A DNA stretch of 64,000 bases from Acanthosepion pharaonis (Eukaryota > Mollusca > Cephalopoda > Sepiida > Sepiidae), in the NCBI GenBank assembly GCA_903632075.3, contig CAHIKZ030001779.1, positions 2,642,501 to 2,706,500 of the forward strand, in the 5' to 3' direction. A program made the position numbers and the translations under genes. The notes under the pieces were generated by a model that saw nothing but the letters and a program-made list of their open reading frames with translations, was not told the DNA's origin and searched no databases. Position 1 is the stretch's first letter. Each line of letters opens with the position of its first letter. This document shows positions 45,960-56,329 of the stretch, piece by piece.

Positions 45960-47285
45960 TTGAAATTTTTTATATTGAAATAAAATTAAATAAAATTAGT
46001 AAAATAACTAACTAGTGAAAAGTCTTTAGAAGAATACCAGATTCAGTTTTTTTAGGATACATTTATATATATTATTCAGGGGACATATATATTATGTATA
46101 TAATGTCATTGTTTTTGCTTTACAGATGAAAAAAGTCTGGTATAGCAAAAATTAAAAGAAAGCACACATTTATTAGATTAAGATTAAATATTTTCAAACT
46201 TTGATTGTATATCAAATATATAAAACATTAAATAATTTCTATTTAAAAGGAATTCTTCATATTTGCAAATTACATTTTAGGTGCTTTCTTATTTTAACAA
46301 AGTTTTAACATTTATAGAAACTATCTCATTTGTTGACTACTGTGGAATGTGGGGGCTTCCTTACTTTGCTCAATTTAACAGTAGCATCAATGGAAGTAAT
46401 AAGCAGGGTCCAACAGGAAGTTTCAGCTACTGAATATTGCTGCAGAAGACAAGGTCTGTCCTGGCAGCTTGACTTCAAATTTTTCATTCCATCCTTCCTG
46501 CAAAAAACGTACCAACCCTAGCAGTTTCACACCCAGATTTCTTGTTCCTTCTGTGGGAACAAATGGAGAAATCTCTCTCCAGAAAATATCTACTCATAAA
46601 CTTTGTTAACTGGAAAACCCAACTCTTTTTCCTGCAAAATACTACAATTTTGCATTCTATTTCAACCACAAATAAAAGCTGTTTAACTGTTATTATGAGC
46701 CTTGGGTTTTGTTTATTCTACTTTCATTGATGAGTACACTCACACATGTGCACTGGGAAAAATTCCTACACATAAACCAACTAAAGTAATACTTTGCCAA
46801 ATCTTCCAAGGTTTGAAAACTTTTATTTTACCATTTCAATATTCTATATCTGAAGCTTGGAAATGTATTGTAAAATAGAAAAGTTTGAATAAAGCTTACA
46901 TTAAGTCGCATTTATAGAATGTACAACTTGCAAAAATTGTATGATTTCTCTATCTTTACCATTCATTCTCAATGTTTATTCATCTCATTTACAAATTACT
47001 TTCTTTTGGTGAAATAACTTCATCTATCACTCATTCCTAAAAATAGATTAACCTCATGAAACGTCAAAATGAACTAAATGATTTCAGTATCTAAAGCTAT
47101 TATTTCACCAAAAAGAAATAATTACAAATCTTTCATCTTAGTTGCTGAATTGGTGAGGTATGTTGCTAGAAACTCAAAAATAAGAATTGATACCCCTAAT
47201 GAGATCACCCATTAAAAAATAATTCCACTTACTTATGCTATGATTTTGATTAAAGAAATAAGACCATATCTTCCATCCAGACATT
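45960..47285. other. Spacer; weak local duplication
   Basis: No gene recognised. 46,320-46,720 is less AT-rich, without a recognisable domain. At 47,115-47,190 and 47,260-47,325 two similar stretches ('GAATTGGTGAGGTATGTTGCT' and 'GAGTTGGTGACGTTTGCTGC') suggest an old duplication. Confidence 0.4.
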
Positions 47286-47289
47286 GAGT

Positions 47290-48620
47290 TGGTGACGTTT
47301 GCTGCTACAAAGTTCAAAGCATAGTGTCTCTATTATGTGATATTCATATAATGCTATCTGTGGTTTCTACTAATATCTCTAAGTTGGATCCTCACAAAGC
47401 ATGTGGACTTCATTGTATCCTTGCAAGAGCCCTTAAGAAATGTGCTCCTAATCTGGCTCTCATTCTATCTAAATTCTACAATAAATACCTTGATACTTTT
47501 TGTTTTCCTGCTTGTTGGAAATCCTCTTCTATAGATCCGGTGTTTAAGAAATAGGGCGAACTATCTGATCCTTCTATCAACATTAGCTTCTATCTTTTTT
47601 TGGCAAAGTACGAAAGACTCTAATCATCTCTGAACTGGTTAAGCATCTCACAATATAGGGTAAAGACAAGCAATACAGTTTTACTTCGCTAGGTCAACTG
47701 CTGATGTATTAAGTTATTCATAAAAGAGTTTATCAAGCTTTAGATATGAATGATGATGCTCAGGCTGTTGCTTTGGATGTCTCAAAGATGTCTGACAGGG
47801 TTTGTCATGCTGGTCTTCTTTTCTGTACAAAATTTTGATCTGATTCAATTTTTATCAAATTGCAAAATCAAAGTTTTCTTGAATAAACACTTTTCTAGAT
47901 CTTTTTGCATTAATGGGGATGACTTTCTAGGGCTCTATCCTTGGACCTACACTCTTCCTAATTTTCATCAACAACCATCCTGATGTCATCAGTTCTCAAT
48001 TGGATTATCTATACTAATGATATAACTCTTTATTCCTGTCTTAATTCTGCTCTATTTGATAAGGTTAAATTGGCAGCTGATCTAAAAACATAAGCTGGAA
48101 TCTGTTGCTAACTAGAAGTAAAGGCTTATTAATTTTAATGCCTACAAAACAAAAGTGCTCTTTTTATCATCTTAGAGAACCGTTTTTGCCTTCCATCATG
48201 GCTGATGCTAACCTCCAGAAGAGTGACTCCTTGCACTTTCTCAGGGTAGTGTTTTCTACTGACATGAAGTGAAAAGATTATATTCAATCAATTGCTAGGT
48301 TTGCTGCTAGGAGAGGTGTTTCACTGTGTCAGGCTAGATAATCTTTCTTATCAGAATCTATCTTACATATTTATAAGTCTACCATTTGTCCATGTAATAA
48401 ATATTGCTGCCACATCTGGTCCAGTGTTTCTGCTATATAAGAATCTGCAATGTTATAGATTCTGACTTGGCATCTCAGCTTCAGTCACTTTTCCCCTGTT
48501 ATAACATAGATTCCCTGTGTCTTTTCTATAATTATTTTCATGGTAATTGATTTGATGAACTATACATTTGGTATTTTGTTCCAGCTATACTAATGCCACA
48601 TTTACAATCATGATAGACAC
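47290..48620 (+). mobile_element. LINE-B copy, RT region
   Basis: From the pre-RT linker ('ISKLDPHKACGLHCILARAL', 47,374-47,433) through 'NLALILSKFYNKYLD', 'CFPACWKSSSIDPVF', 'VALDVSKMSDRVCHAGLLF' (motif A in a shifted frame), a ruined 'GSILGPTLFLIFINNHPDVI' (motif B to C linker), 'YTNDITLYSCL' (catalytic motif, normally YADD), 'SFLLTXSEK'-like thumb and the 'NIAATSGPVFL' C-terminal region. This is the colinear LINE-B order with frameshifts at almost every block. Confidence 0.8.
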
Positions 48621-48639
48621 GACTATATATCTGCTTGTA

Positions 48640-49040
48640 ATGAGTGTAAGTATGTACTCTACAAGTTGCTGTTCACTGATAGAATGAAACAATATATAGC
48701 CTCTCACAAGTTTGGTTCTAGAGATTACTGGCAGCTCTGTAAGTGTGTGCTGAACAAGAGTAAATCCTCAATCCCTCTTCTCTTCAGTCAGTTTGAAGTA
48801 TTGTCATCTAGTGCTGATAAAGCAGAATGCTTTACTAAGAAATTGTCTTCTCTCAACTCTTCAGAAATATCTTTACCTGATTTTCCCCTTAAAATGGAAA
48901 CGCTACTGAGTGATATGCACATAAATCCACCCATAGTGTCTGCTATGATCTCTAAAGTAAATACCCAAAAGACTTGCAGATTTGACGGTATCCTTACAAT
49001 TGCCCTAAGGAAATATGCTCCTGAACTGTGTAACTGATAG
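48640..49040 (+). mobile_element. LINE-B copy, pre-RT fragment in tandem
   Basis: A 123-codon open frame (48,666-49,037) reads 'LFTDRMKQYIASHKFGSRDY', 'WQLCKCVLNKSKSSIP', 'SSSADKAECFTKKLSSLNSS', 'SDMHINPPIVSAMISKV', 'RFDGILTIALRKYAPEL'. This is the linker between endonuclease and RT in LINE-B, ending where the copy just upstream begins. It therefore belongs to a second copy or a rearrangement in which the 5' part now lies 3' of the RT. Confidence 0.8.
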
Positions 49041-49310
49041 AGAACAACCACTTCTATAATATAGATTCCTCATTTAGTTTCCCCCAAAATAGTATGTGCA
49101 TTTTTCACTGGAAATAATTTAGCAGCAAGTTTTCAAAATATACTTGTATTTACCTTACTGAATAATTTCAAAACTAATTCAATTTATATTTCTTCCAACT
49201 TATTTGCAATATTATTTGAGATTGCTCCAATATCTCCAATAACGATGGGTAGTACAATCATAATACTTGTGTCCTTAAATCATTTCTTGAGTCCTCCTTT
49301 CTGATCTGTA

Positions 49311-49336
49311 TTATATATATGTGTGTGTGCATACAT

Positions 49337-49424
<88 letters not shown>

Positions 49425-49447
49425 GCAGAGAGAGAGAGAGAGAGAGA
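49311..49447. repeat. Compound (AT)n(GATA)n(GA)n microsatellite
   Basis: TGTGTGTG, CATA repeats, about 15 AT units, twelve GATA units (about 49,377-49,424) and about ten GA units run into one another. It abuts the right-hand inverted repeat at 49,472. Confidence 0.97.
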
Positions 49448-50016
49448 AATAAAGACAAACACATACACACCCATTATGGGCATCATTATATCCATGATAA
49501 CTGTAGTTCACAGATGAAATGGAATGGCTGAAAGGAAAAGCATGCTTTGTTCTCAGAGAGATTTTTATATTACTAAGACATGCACAAAACTATATATACA
49601 TATATATATATATATATACATATATCTTATATGGAGAATAATATATCACATATATCTACAGAGCAAATCAGAGTGTAAGGAGAAAGAAAAAGGAAGGGTC
49701 TTACATATAATATCTGTGTCTGAAGAACCTATGTTCAGGATTTCTAGGACAGATGGGCCAGATTCATTTATCTCCCAGGTGAGGACATATTCCATGAACA
49801 GGAAATGGCAAGTCTCTTGCGTTTTCAATCCATGACTTCTATAGAAATTACTTTGTTTGTATTAAAATGTGAAACTGAGCAAATATGAAAGTTTTCAGAG
49901 TCTGGGAAAGATTTGCATTCATAAGGCATTATTCAACTTTGCTTAATCATCAACACACTTTATAGCAGAGACGGTCTAAAGCACATTTGATCTAATGACA
50001 GTTTCTCCTGTAAAGA

Positions 50017-50109
50017 ATGGCACAAGTTTGAATTCTTCTGGTGAGTGCATATTTTTCTTTAAATTAAAGAAAAATATGCACTCACCAGAAGAATTCAAAC
50101 TTGTGCCAT
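50017..50109. repeat. Perfect 93-bp palindrome (46-bp arms, 1-base centre)
   Basis: The left arm 50,017-50,062 starts ATGGCACAAGTTTGAATTC; the right arm 50,064-50,109 is its exact reverse complement, with a single A at 50,063 between them. The left inverted-repeat copy has only a partial single arm at the equivalent place (34,535-34,567). It could be a fold-back MITE, a palindromic duplication formed by strand switching, or an assembly fold-back. Confidence 0.95.
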
Positions 50110-50264
50110 ATTTTCTCAAATATTCATATTGATAGATGAAAATAAATAAATAGATATACAGTGTCTACTCAAATATGGGTATCTACTAAAAGTAATGCTT
50201 AAGTATTAAAATTTGTTGGATTAATAAATAAAAAGCTATCTCTTTTTTATAAATATACATGCAT

Positions 50265-50266
<2 letters not shown>

Positions 50267-50348
<82 letters not shown>
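50267..50348. repeat. Compound (AC)n(AT)n microsatellite
   Basis: About 19 AC then 22 AT units, equivalent by inversion to 34,190-34,254. Confidence 0.95.
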
Positions 50349-50351
<3 letters not shown>

Positions 50352-50520
50352 TTTACAAGTAAATGTACTCATTCTGTCAGCAAATAAATAAAGATACTGT
50401 TTAATAAATAAATAGATCGTCTTCTCAAATATGGGTATCCACTAAAAGTAATGCTTAAGTATTAAAATCTGTTGGATTGATAAATAAAAATCTATCTCTT
50501 TTTATAAATATACATACATG

Positions 50521-50554
50521 CACACACACACACACACACACATATCTATATACC

Positions 50555-50636
<82 letters not shown>

Positions 50637-50644
50637 ATGATTAC

Positions 50645-50686
<42 letters not shown>

Positions 50687-50695
50687 CACGTGTAT
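50521..50695. repeat. (AC)n, (AT)n, (GA)n, (AC)n cluster
   Basis: Four simple tracts in succession mark the outer end of the right inverted-repeat copy. Confidence 0.95.
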
Positions 50696-50699
50696 GAAT

Positions 50700-51917
50700 C
50701 ATCATATATATGAAAAGTCATCTTTTTATTGAACGGTCAACAAAAAATTTGCTTGTTGTATGACACTTCCGTCATAATGTCATGTCACTAATATTAGAGT
50801 ATCTCAACTTATATAGTTTTTAATTTTATTTTTTTATATATTTATATGTCACATATATGTTTCACCTGTTTTTTTAAGAGAGTTGGGTTTTTTTTTTTCC
50901 AAATCTCTTTTCTTATCACTTTGTGGCATCAGAAAATTTCTTTATATATCATAAATAAAATTTTATAATTTTCTTTCAAAAAATGCAATTCAACAACTAA
51001 GCAAAATTCTCTACAAGAAATTTCAAAAACCTCAAAGCCAAAGTCATGATTATGTAAAACTGAAGACAAATGAATCCAAAGATAGAATGAAATAATAAAA
51101 TAAAAATTCTCAATTTCAGTGAAACATATGCAACTACCTCAGCCATCGAAACAGGTTTCAAATAATTAATGATACTTATATTTTCACATAATAAAAGCAT
51201 TAACTTTTTTTCATTTAGTCCAATCTTTTCATCATTTCATAACTTAAATCTACAATGTGTCCTTTAACCTTTATCACTCTGTATGTGACTTCGTTTGCTG
51301 TACAAAAAGTTTATCCTGCCACTGAAGGTGACTCTGATCTCTGAACAATAATGTGTTTGAATTTCATAGTTGTGTTGACATATACTTCTATGGCAACAGA
51401 AAACAACTTTGAATGAAATCAACAATAAGGATATTGCAAATAATTCAATGGAAAGGGGAATAATATTAATAATGCAGAGTACTCAAGGTTAACTCAGAAA
51501 TTTTTTGACAAGGCATTTCTGTTTATTACCTTCTGGACCCATGCATGCTACAAAGTCAGATACTCAGAGTATTAAATAAGCATTAAGTTCATCCCCAATG
51601 CCTGATTTCACTTAGCCCTTGCAGTGATATCAGCATTATGAACATTCACAAATATTTCTATAACTTTTGTATAATTTTCTGCAAAATCATACAATCATGA
51701 TTTTTTTTTATATCAACTGCATATTTTCAATTGTATTCATTTTAAGACTAACAATTTTACTCCATCTGTTATAAAATGTCATTAAAATACACTGTAGCTT
51801 ATCATTTTTTTCACAATTAAGGAATTACATTACAATTTATTATTTTATTTAATATTTTACTTTCCAAAAATCAATTAATACTTTGTGGATAAATCATGAG
51901 TTTGCATACTGAGCAAA
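50700..51917. other. AT-rich spacer, no gene seen
   Basis: No coding or repeat signature recognised. Confidence 0.5.
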
Positions 51918-52255
51918 TACCATAATTCCCCCATGTATAATACACCTCCATTCATGATACGCACACCTAAAATTATGCTGAAAGTGTGGAAAAATGCTTC
52001 TACTCATGCATAATTCACACCTTTTGTTTCGTAATCAAACCCTATAAACTGTATCTCACCAATTTCATTATGGCTAGGGTTTCCTACACTTATTTAAAAA
52101 AATGGTTTTAAGCATATAATATTTTAATTTGATTTTATGATAATTCTTATTTTATTTTACAGCAATTTTTTTAAGATTTTTTGTAGCTGTGCATAATACC
52201 TGATTTTATTTATTATTTAAAAAAAAAATGCGTATTATACATGGGGAATTTGGTA
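51918..52255. mobile_element. MITE with about 25-bp inverted ends
   Basis: The left end TACCATAATTCCCCCATG (51,918) continues into TATAATACAC. The right end, read inward, is TACCAAATTCCCCATG followed by TATAATACGC (52,255). This is an imperfect inverted repeat of about 25 bases with two 1-base gaps. The interior is 290 bases of AT-rich non-coding DNA. Length and structure are those of a non-autonomous DNA transposon. The superfamily is not assigned. Confidence 0.8.
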
Positions 52256-53150
52256 GATGTTTTTTGAATGAATACATTTTTCTCACTCAAGTTATTACAA
52301 AAAAACACTTCATTTTGGAAATATGTACCTTGTATTTTGAACGAACAAATTTAAGTATGCAAAAGGAAAAAATAATTTCATGATAGTTCATGATGTCTGT
52401 TACTGATAGCAAGGTGTTACAAGTTGCTTTGAATATTAAAAAAAAAGAAACAATGTTTAAATATATTTGACTGCTTATTTTGTTCACATTGACAAAGAGT
52501 TACTCTTTTTACATTGATCATTTTGTAGACTTTTTAGTTCAGTACCCTCCACCGTAGCAAGGATCTTCAAATTTCAAATCTAAATTCTTTGTCCACTTAA
52601 AATACATTTATTAGAAAATATGTTTAGTTAAAAAAATACAGTCATCATAAAAATGACTTCAGACAAGAACACTTTTTCCTGTCAGTCAAAGGTTTTAACA
52701 TTCTCACAAATGTTCATTTTAAGTTTCATGCAAAATTTGTGTGCATGTATGTTTTTGTTGTGTGTGTATATATATTTTACTTATTCAATAACAACCTTAA
52801 AAAATATTTCTACAAAATTTAAAATAAAAACATATCTAAAATAATTTTATTTATTATGGGATAATTTCCAGAATGTTCAATAAAATTTTAATAATTATCT
52901 GACTTTTTCGGGCTTAAAAATTTTGTGACCAGCACAGGAAAAAAAGTCATCATTGGCATTTTTAACTGATGGTAGCCTATAATAAAGTCATCTATTTCTG
53001 TTGAATACTTCACTAGAATATGAGCTCACTATGTTTGCAACAGAAATTCATAGTAATTAAATCAATTCAACCTCTAAAAATGTTTTATAACAAAGATATA
53101 GTCGGTATAGTTCAATAATTATCGATAAAATGTGAAAGTTCTCACTGTAG
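52256..53150. other. AT-rich spacer, no gene seen
   Basis: No recognised feature. Confidence 0.5.
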
Positions 53151-53194
53151 ATAACTGTTATCTTCCCCACATATGCTGATAAATAAAGTCTTAC

Positions 53195-53262
53195 CTCTTA
53201 TTTTGTAACCTTCTACCTCAAGTGGCTCCTCAACCTTGTACAGGGTGACATTATTGTTAAAA
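53195..53262 (-). other. Exon-like segment X1 with splice signals
   Basis: On the minus strand a pyrimidine-rich tract ending in AG (TTTCTTTCTCTTTTTTAG) precedes a 68-base open segment encoding 22 residues, 'FNNNVTLYKVEEPLEVEGYK' plus IR. It is followed by a consensus donor (AGAG|GTAAGA). The intronic 40 bases after the donor and the exon core resemble those at 54.8 kb (X2). The length (68) would shift frame if skipped. The protein is not recognised. It may be a real small exon, a dead exon copy, or a repeat that mimics splice sites. Confidence 0.35.
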
Positions 53263-53569
53263 CTAAAAAAGAGAAAGAAAAGTAGATTATTTTTATTTAC
53301 TTTTTTATTTTAACGGCCATATTGCATATTATATAAAGCAAAGAAATTGACAGACAATTAAGCAGTTGATAATTTTTTCTTTCATTTTATTTTGTCTCCA
53401 AAATTATGATTTTATTTGCTCAGCCCAGATTTACATTAAGTAGGAGTGAAATGTATTATTATTTCAATGTCTTTTTTCAAACTCAGTCAAATTGTATGTA
53501 TATATGTGTGTTTGTGTGTGTGCGCACATCTACTCATGTGTACATTAAATGACACCAGCACATGTAAGT

Positions 53570-54129
53570 TGTTGCAGACTTGAATCAACCCACAACAAAG
53601 AAAAAGGTAACAAAGGTGTTTAAATATAAAAATATAAAACATTTTTATTTTGTTCTTGTTTTTTCAATTAAATTTTTCTTCATGTGTATGATTTCTTACA
53701 GTCCTTGTTTTCATTTATTTGTAAAGATGAAAAGGAATGTGCTTTCTTTGCATTCACATATGGGAGAAAGAAGTGTCATGGGAGAAAGTGTGAAGGAAAG
53801 TGCAAGTGTCATATAGCTTGGTGAGGAAGACAAGTGAATGAGTAAGTGAATTTTTTTTCAGCCGTGCATGTTGTGAACTCTTGCCGCTCATTCTCCTTAC
53901 TGTTTGTCTGGTCCAGAAAGTTTGCTTATATATCCTCCAAGAGGATCACAAAGCATGTTTTTTTTTATTGTTGGCAGGAATGCAACCTGTTGGTTGAAAA
54001 ATGTTAAATATTTATTTTCAAAGCATTAATTTATTAACCAGAAGAATGTGCAATCCACCGACTCAGAAATCATTTTTTTGTCATTTGGTGTTTGATTGTC
54101 TTGGTGTTTATTTCCGTTTTTGATCCACA
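53570..54129 (-). repeat. Solo LTR, copy 2 (inverted relative to copy 1)
   Basis: Reverse complement begins TGTGGATC and ends CAACA. It aligns with 32,117-32,731 along its whole length, sharing 'GGAAATAAACACCAAGACAA', 'GGTTAATAAATTAAT' and 'TTGTTGTGGGTTGA' blocks. The flanks are AAGT and TAGT, a 4-bp target duplication with one mismatch. A TATA-like GGATATATAAG and several CTCACCAAGCTA-type motifs are present once. No internal region adjoins it. Confidence 0.8.
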
Positions 54130-54700
54130 TAGTCATATATATTATGGACAGAATGTAGATTTAGCTGTTTTAAATATATTATATGCTTTACTTAAATAAC
54201 TAAAAAATCAAAGTTTAATAAATTATTTTCATTTTCACTCCACAAAGTCACTCCCTCACAACACAGACATAGACATATACATTACTTAGTATATGTGTGT
54301 ATGCAATGATTATATACAAAGTCACATGCTGACCTGCATAACAGACAGAAAATCAACTTCTTCTTTTATAACATAGAGATATTAAAAAATAAATTTGGTC
54401 TTCCATTTTCAATTTCTCTTTTTATTCACATCCTTACTGAACCATATTTTAATTAAATTGTAACTGAACAGACTTGAACAATAATGAAGATGATACTGAA
54501 AGAATTGCTTTGAAATTGATTTATAGATTAATTTTGATGTTTTGCTTCTTGACCAGGAATTGTTTAGTCTTTAATAAAAGGTAGAAAAATCAATACAAAA
54601 ATAACCTTAAAAACTAAGAAATGAATTAAAAGAACCTGTACTATTCAGTTAGCATTCTAGTGACACATGAATTTCTCATTGCCAGGCATAACTGACACTC
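54130..54700. other. AT-rich spacer, no gene seen
   Basis: No recognised feature. Confidence 0.5.
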
Positions 54701-54759
54701 AAGAGGATGCTTCCCTGATCGCTACAATCATAACTTGTTCAAATCTAGAGTTAACCATT

Positions 54760-54836
54760 ATCTTCCCCATGTATTCGCATAAAATTGTACCACTTACTCT
54801 ACCCGGAGTGGCTCTTGGGTCTCGAACATCATAGTA
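54760..54836 (-). other. Exon-like segment X2, decayed partner of X1
   Basis: On the minus strand 'CAAGAGCCACTCCGGGTAGA' is followed by a GTAAGT donor (plus 54,792-54,797) and an intron start that resembles X1 up to 'CATGGGGAAGATAA'. X1 has the parallel 'GAGGAGCCACTTGAGGTAGA' and the same downstream block. No acceptor AG is left upstream. The exon core encodes 'FETQEPLRVE'. Confidence 0.3.
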
Positions 54837-54839
54837 AAA

Positions 54840-55745
54840 AATATAAAAATAGATTTGTTTCAAGCCTTCATTTTTTTCTACAATGAAAGGGATGTTCCAA
54901 AGAAGAAGAAATTTCTAGAATTGTAAATTTTATTTAATATTTTCTTCATGAGTGTAAATGTAGCTTACTTTGTTTCTAATTTAATGGAAAATTATATTTT
55001 TATCCCAAATAATATCATTTTATTTTATTGTATAAACTTTAAAGCTCAATAAACCTGAATTAAGTTTGATTTTTTTTGTTGCAAAAGATTGAACATATTG
55101 ACTTTTATATTGTTTATTTTTAAGAAAAATTAATAAATTTAAGAGGTGCCTTCATGGTAACATATTTACAGTTATATAAATTTTGTAATATTAAACATTT
55201 AATAAATGGAATAGCTAGTTGTAAAGATTTCAGAGGCATGTCAAAAGGGCACAGTAAAAGAAGATCAATATATAGGATAAAAATGTGTATGTATATAAAT
55301 ATATATAAGATAAAAAAATGGATGGATAGATGTGTGAATGCATGTGCATACATATATGTGTGTGCGAGAAAACATTATTCTGCAAACAAATAGACAAACG
55401 GTCTGTGTGTTGACATTACAACTTACGAAAGAATTTTGCTACAAAATCCAACACTGAATACAGTGACCAATTGCATATGTATGTACGCAACAACACATGT
55501 ATGCGCATATATACCCATCCAACACTGTTCATATATGTTTATGTTTGTGCGAGCTGCAATGTGTGAATGTGCATGTATGTAAGTCTGCGTATGTATAAGT
55601 AGCATTCCAATAACTATTTTTCCTCCCACTACCATAAAAACACAAATATACACAACAATATATAAATCCAAAGTTTAAAATTTAATCAGTTTGTCTGATG
55701 ATTGCAAATAGTGTGAGACCCAGGGTCACAAACTCACATCAATTC

Positions 55746-55819
<74 letters not shown>

Positions 55820-56320
55820 ATCTGAGTGTATATGCATGTGTATCAAAACTACAGCCTCGATGAAAAAAGACACCCAAAACAGTATTTAAAATAAGATTAA
55901 AAATTTGTTAGTGCACTTAGTAAAAAGCAGGACATAAGATATAAGAAGGAAATTTTCAAATAATCTATTTTGTTTTATGTAAATTAAATTATCTTAAAGT
56001 TTGTATCCAACAAAAAATGGATAAATATGAGATTTTGCAACAAGTTATAGTCAGTCAACTCTTAAATCCTGACATAGATATCAGCTCAAATCTCAGTCAT
56101 TACATTTGTACATATTCTCTCGGTAATTATGAGCAATGACATTTACTAAATGTATTGACATTCTCTACAAAAGTCTCATGTCCATTTCTATGAATATTTC
56201 AAATAATTTAGCTAAAGGGGTTCATCCACAGAAATCATCTCCCATTTTTACATATGAAAATGCTTGCAAAAATGTAAATAAATAATACTACATCTTTTTA
56301 AATTTATTTAATATACTAAT
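54840..56320. other. AT-rich, cryptically simple spacer
   Basis: No gene seen. 55,270-55,660 is rich in degenerate ATGTGTGTATG-type strings. A clean microsatellite lies at 55,749-55,819. Confidence 0.5.
55749..55819. repeat. (AT)n(GT)n microsatellite
   Basis: About 25 AT units then 11 GT units. Confidence 0.95.
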
Positions 56321-56329
56321 TGTGTGCAA

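Larger units (their letters stand above)
49472..50530 (-). repeat. Inverted repeat pair, right copy
   Basis: Reverse complement of 33,777-35,154 with the same block order. Identity is complete over long stretches, e.g. 49,681-49,832 against 34,741-34,892. It carries an insertion relative to the left copy: a 93-bp perfect palindrome at 50,017-50,109. It also has 8 extra bases near 49,670 and a shorter (AT)n at 49,596. It has two rather than three to four full tandem units. Confidence 0.9.

Noticed and set aside
46320..46720. Less AT-rich stretch with 60-codon frames on both strands as a gene
   Set aside because: No domain, splice signal or homologous copy was recognised, and frames on the two strands overlap without preference.
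49377..49424. (GATA)12 as a sex-chromosome-type satellite or recombination signal
   Set aside because: GATA microsatellites are common by slippage. Nothing else here supports a special role.
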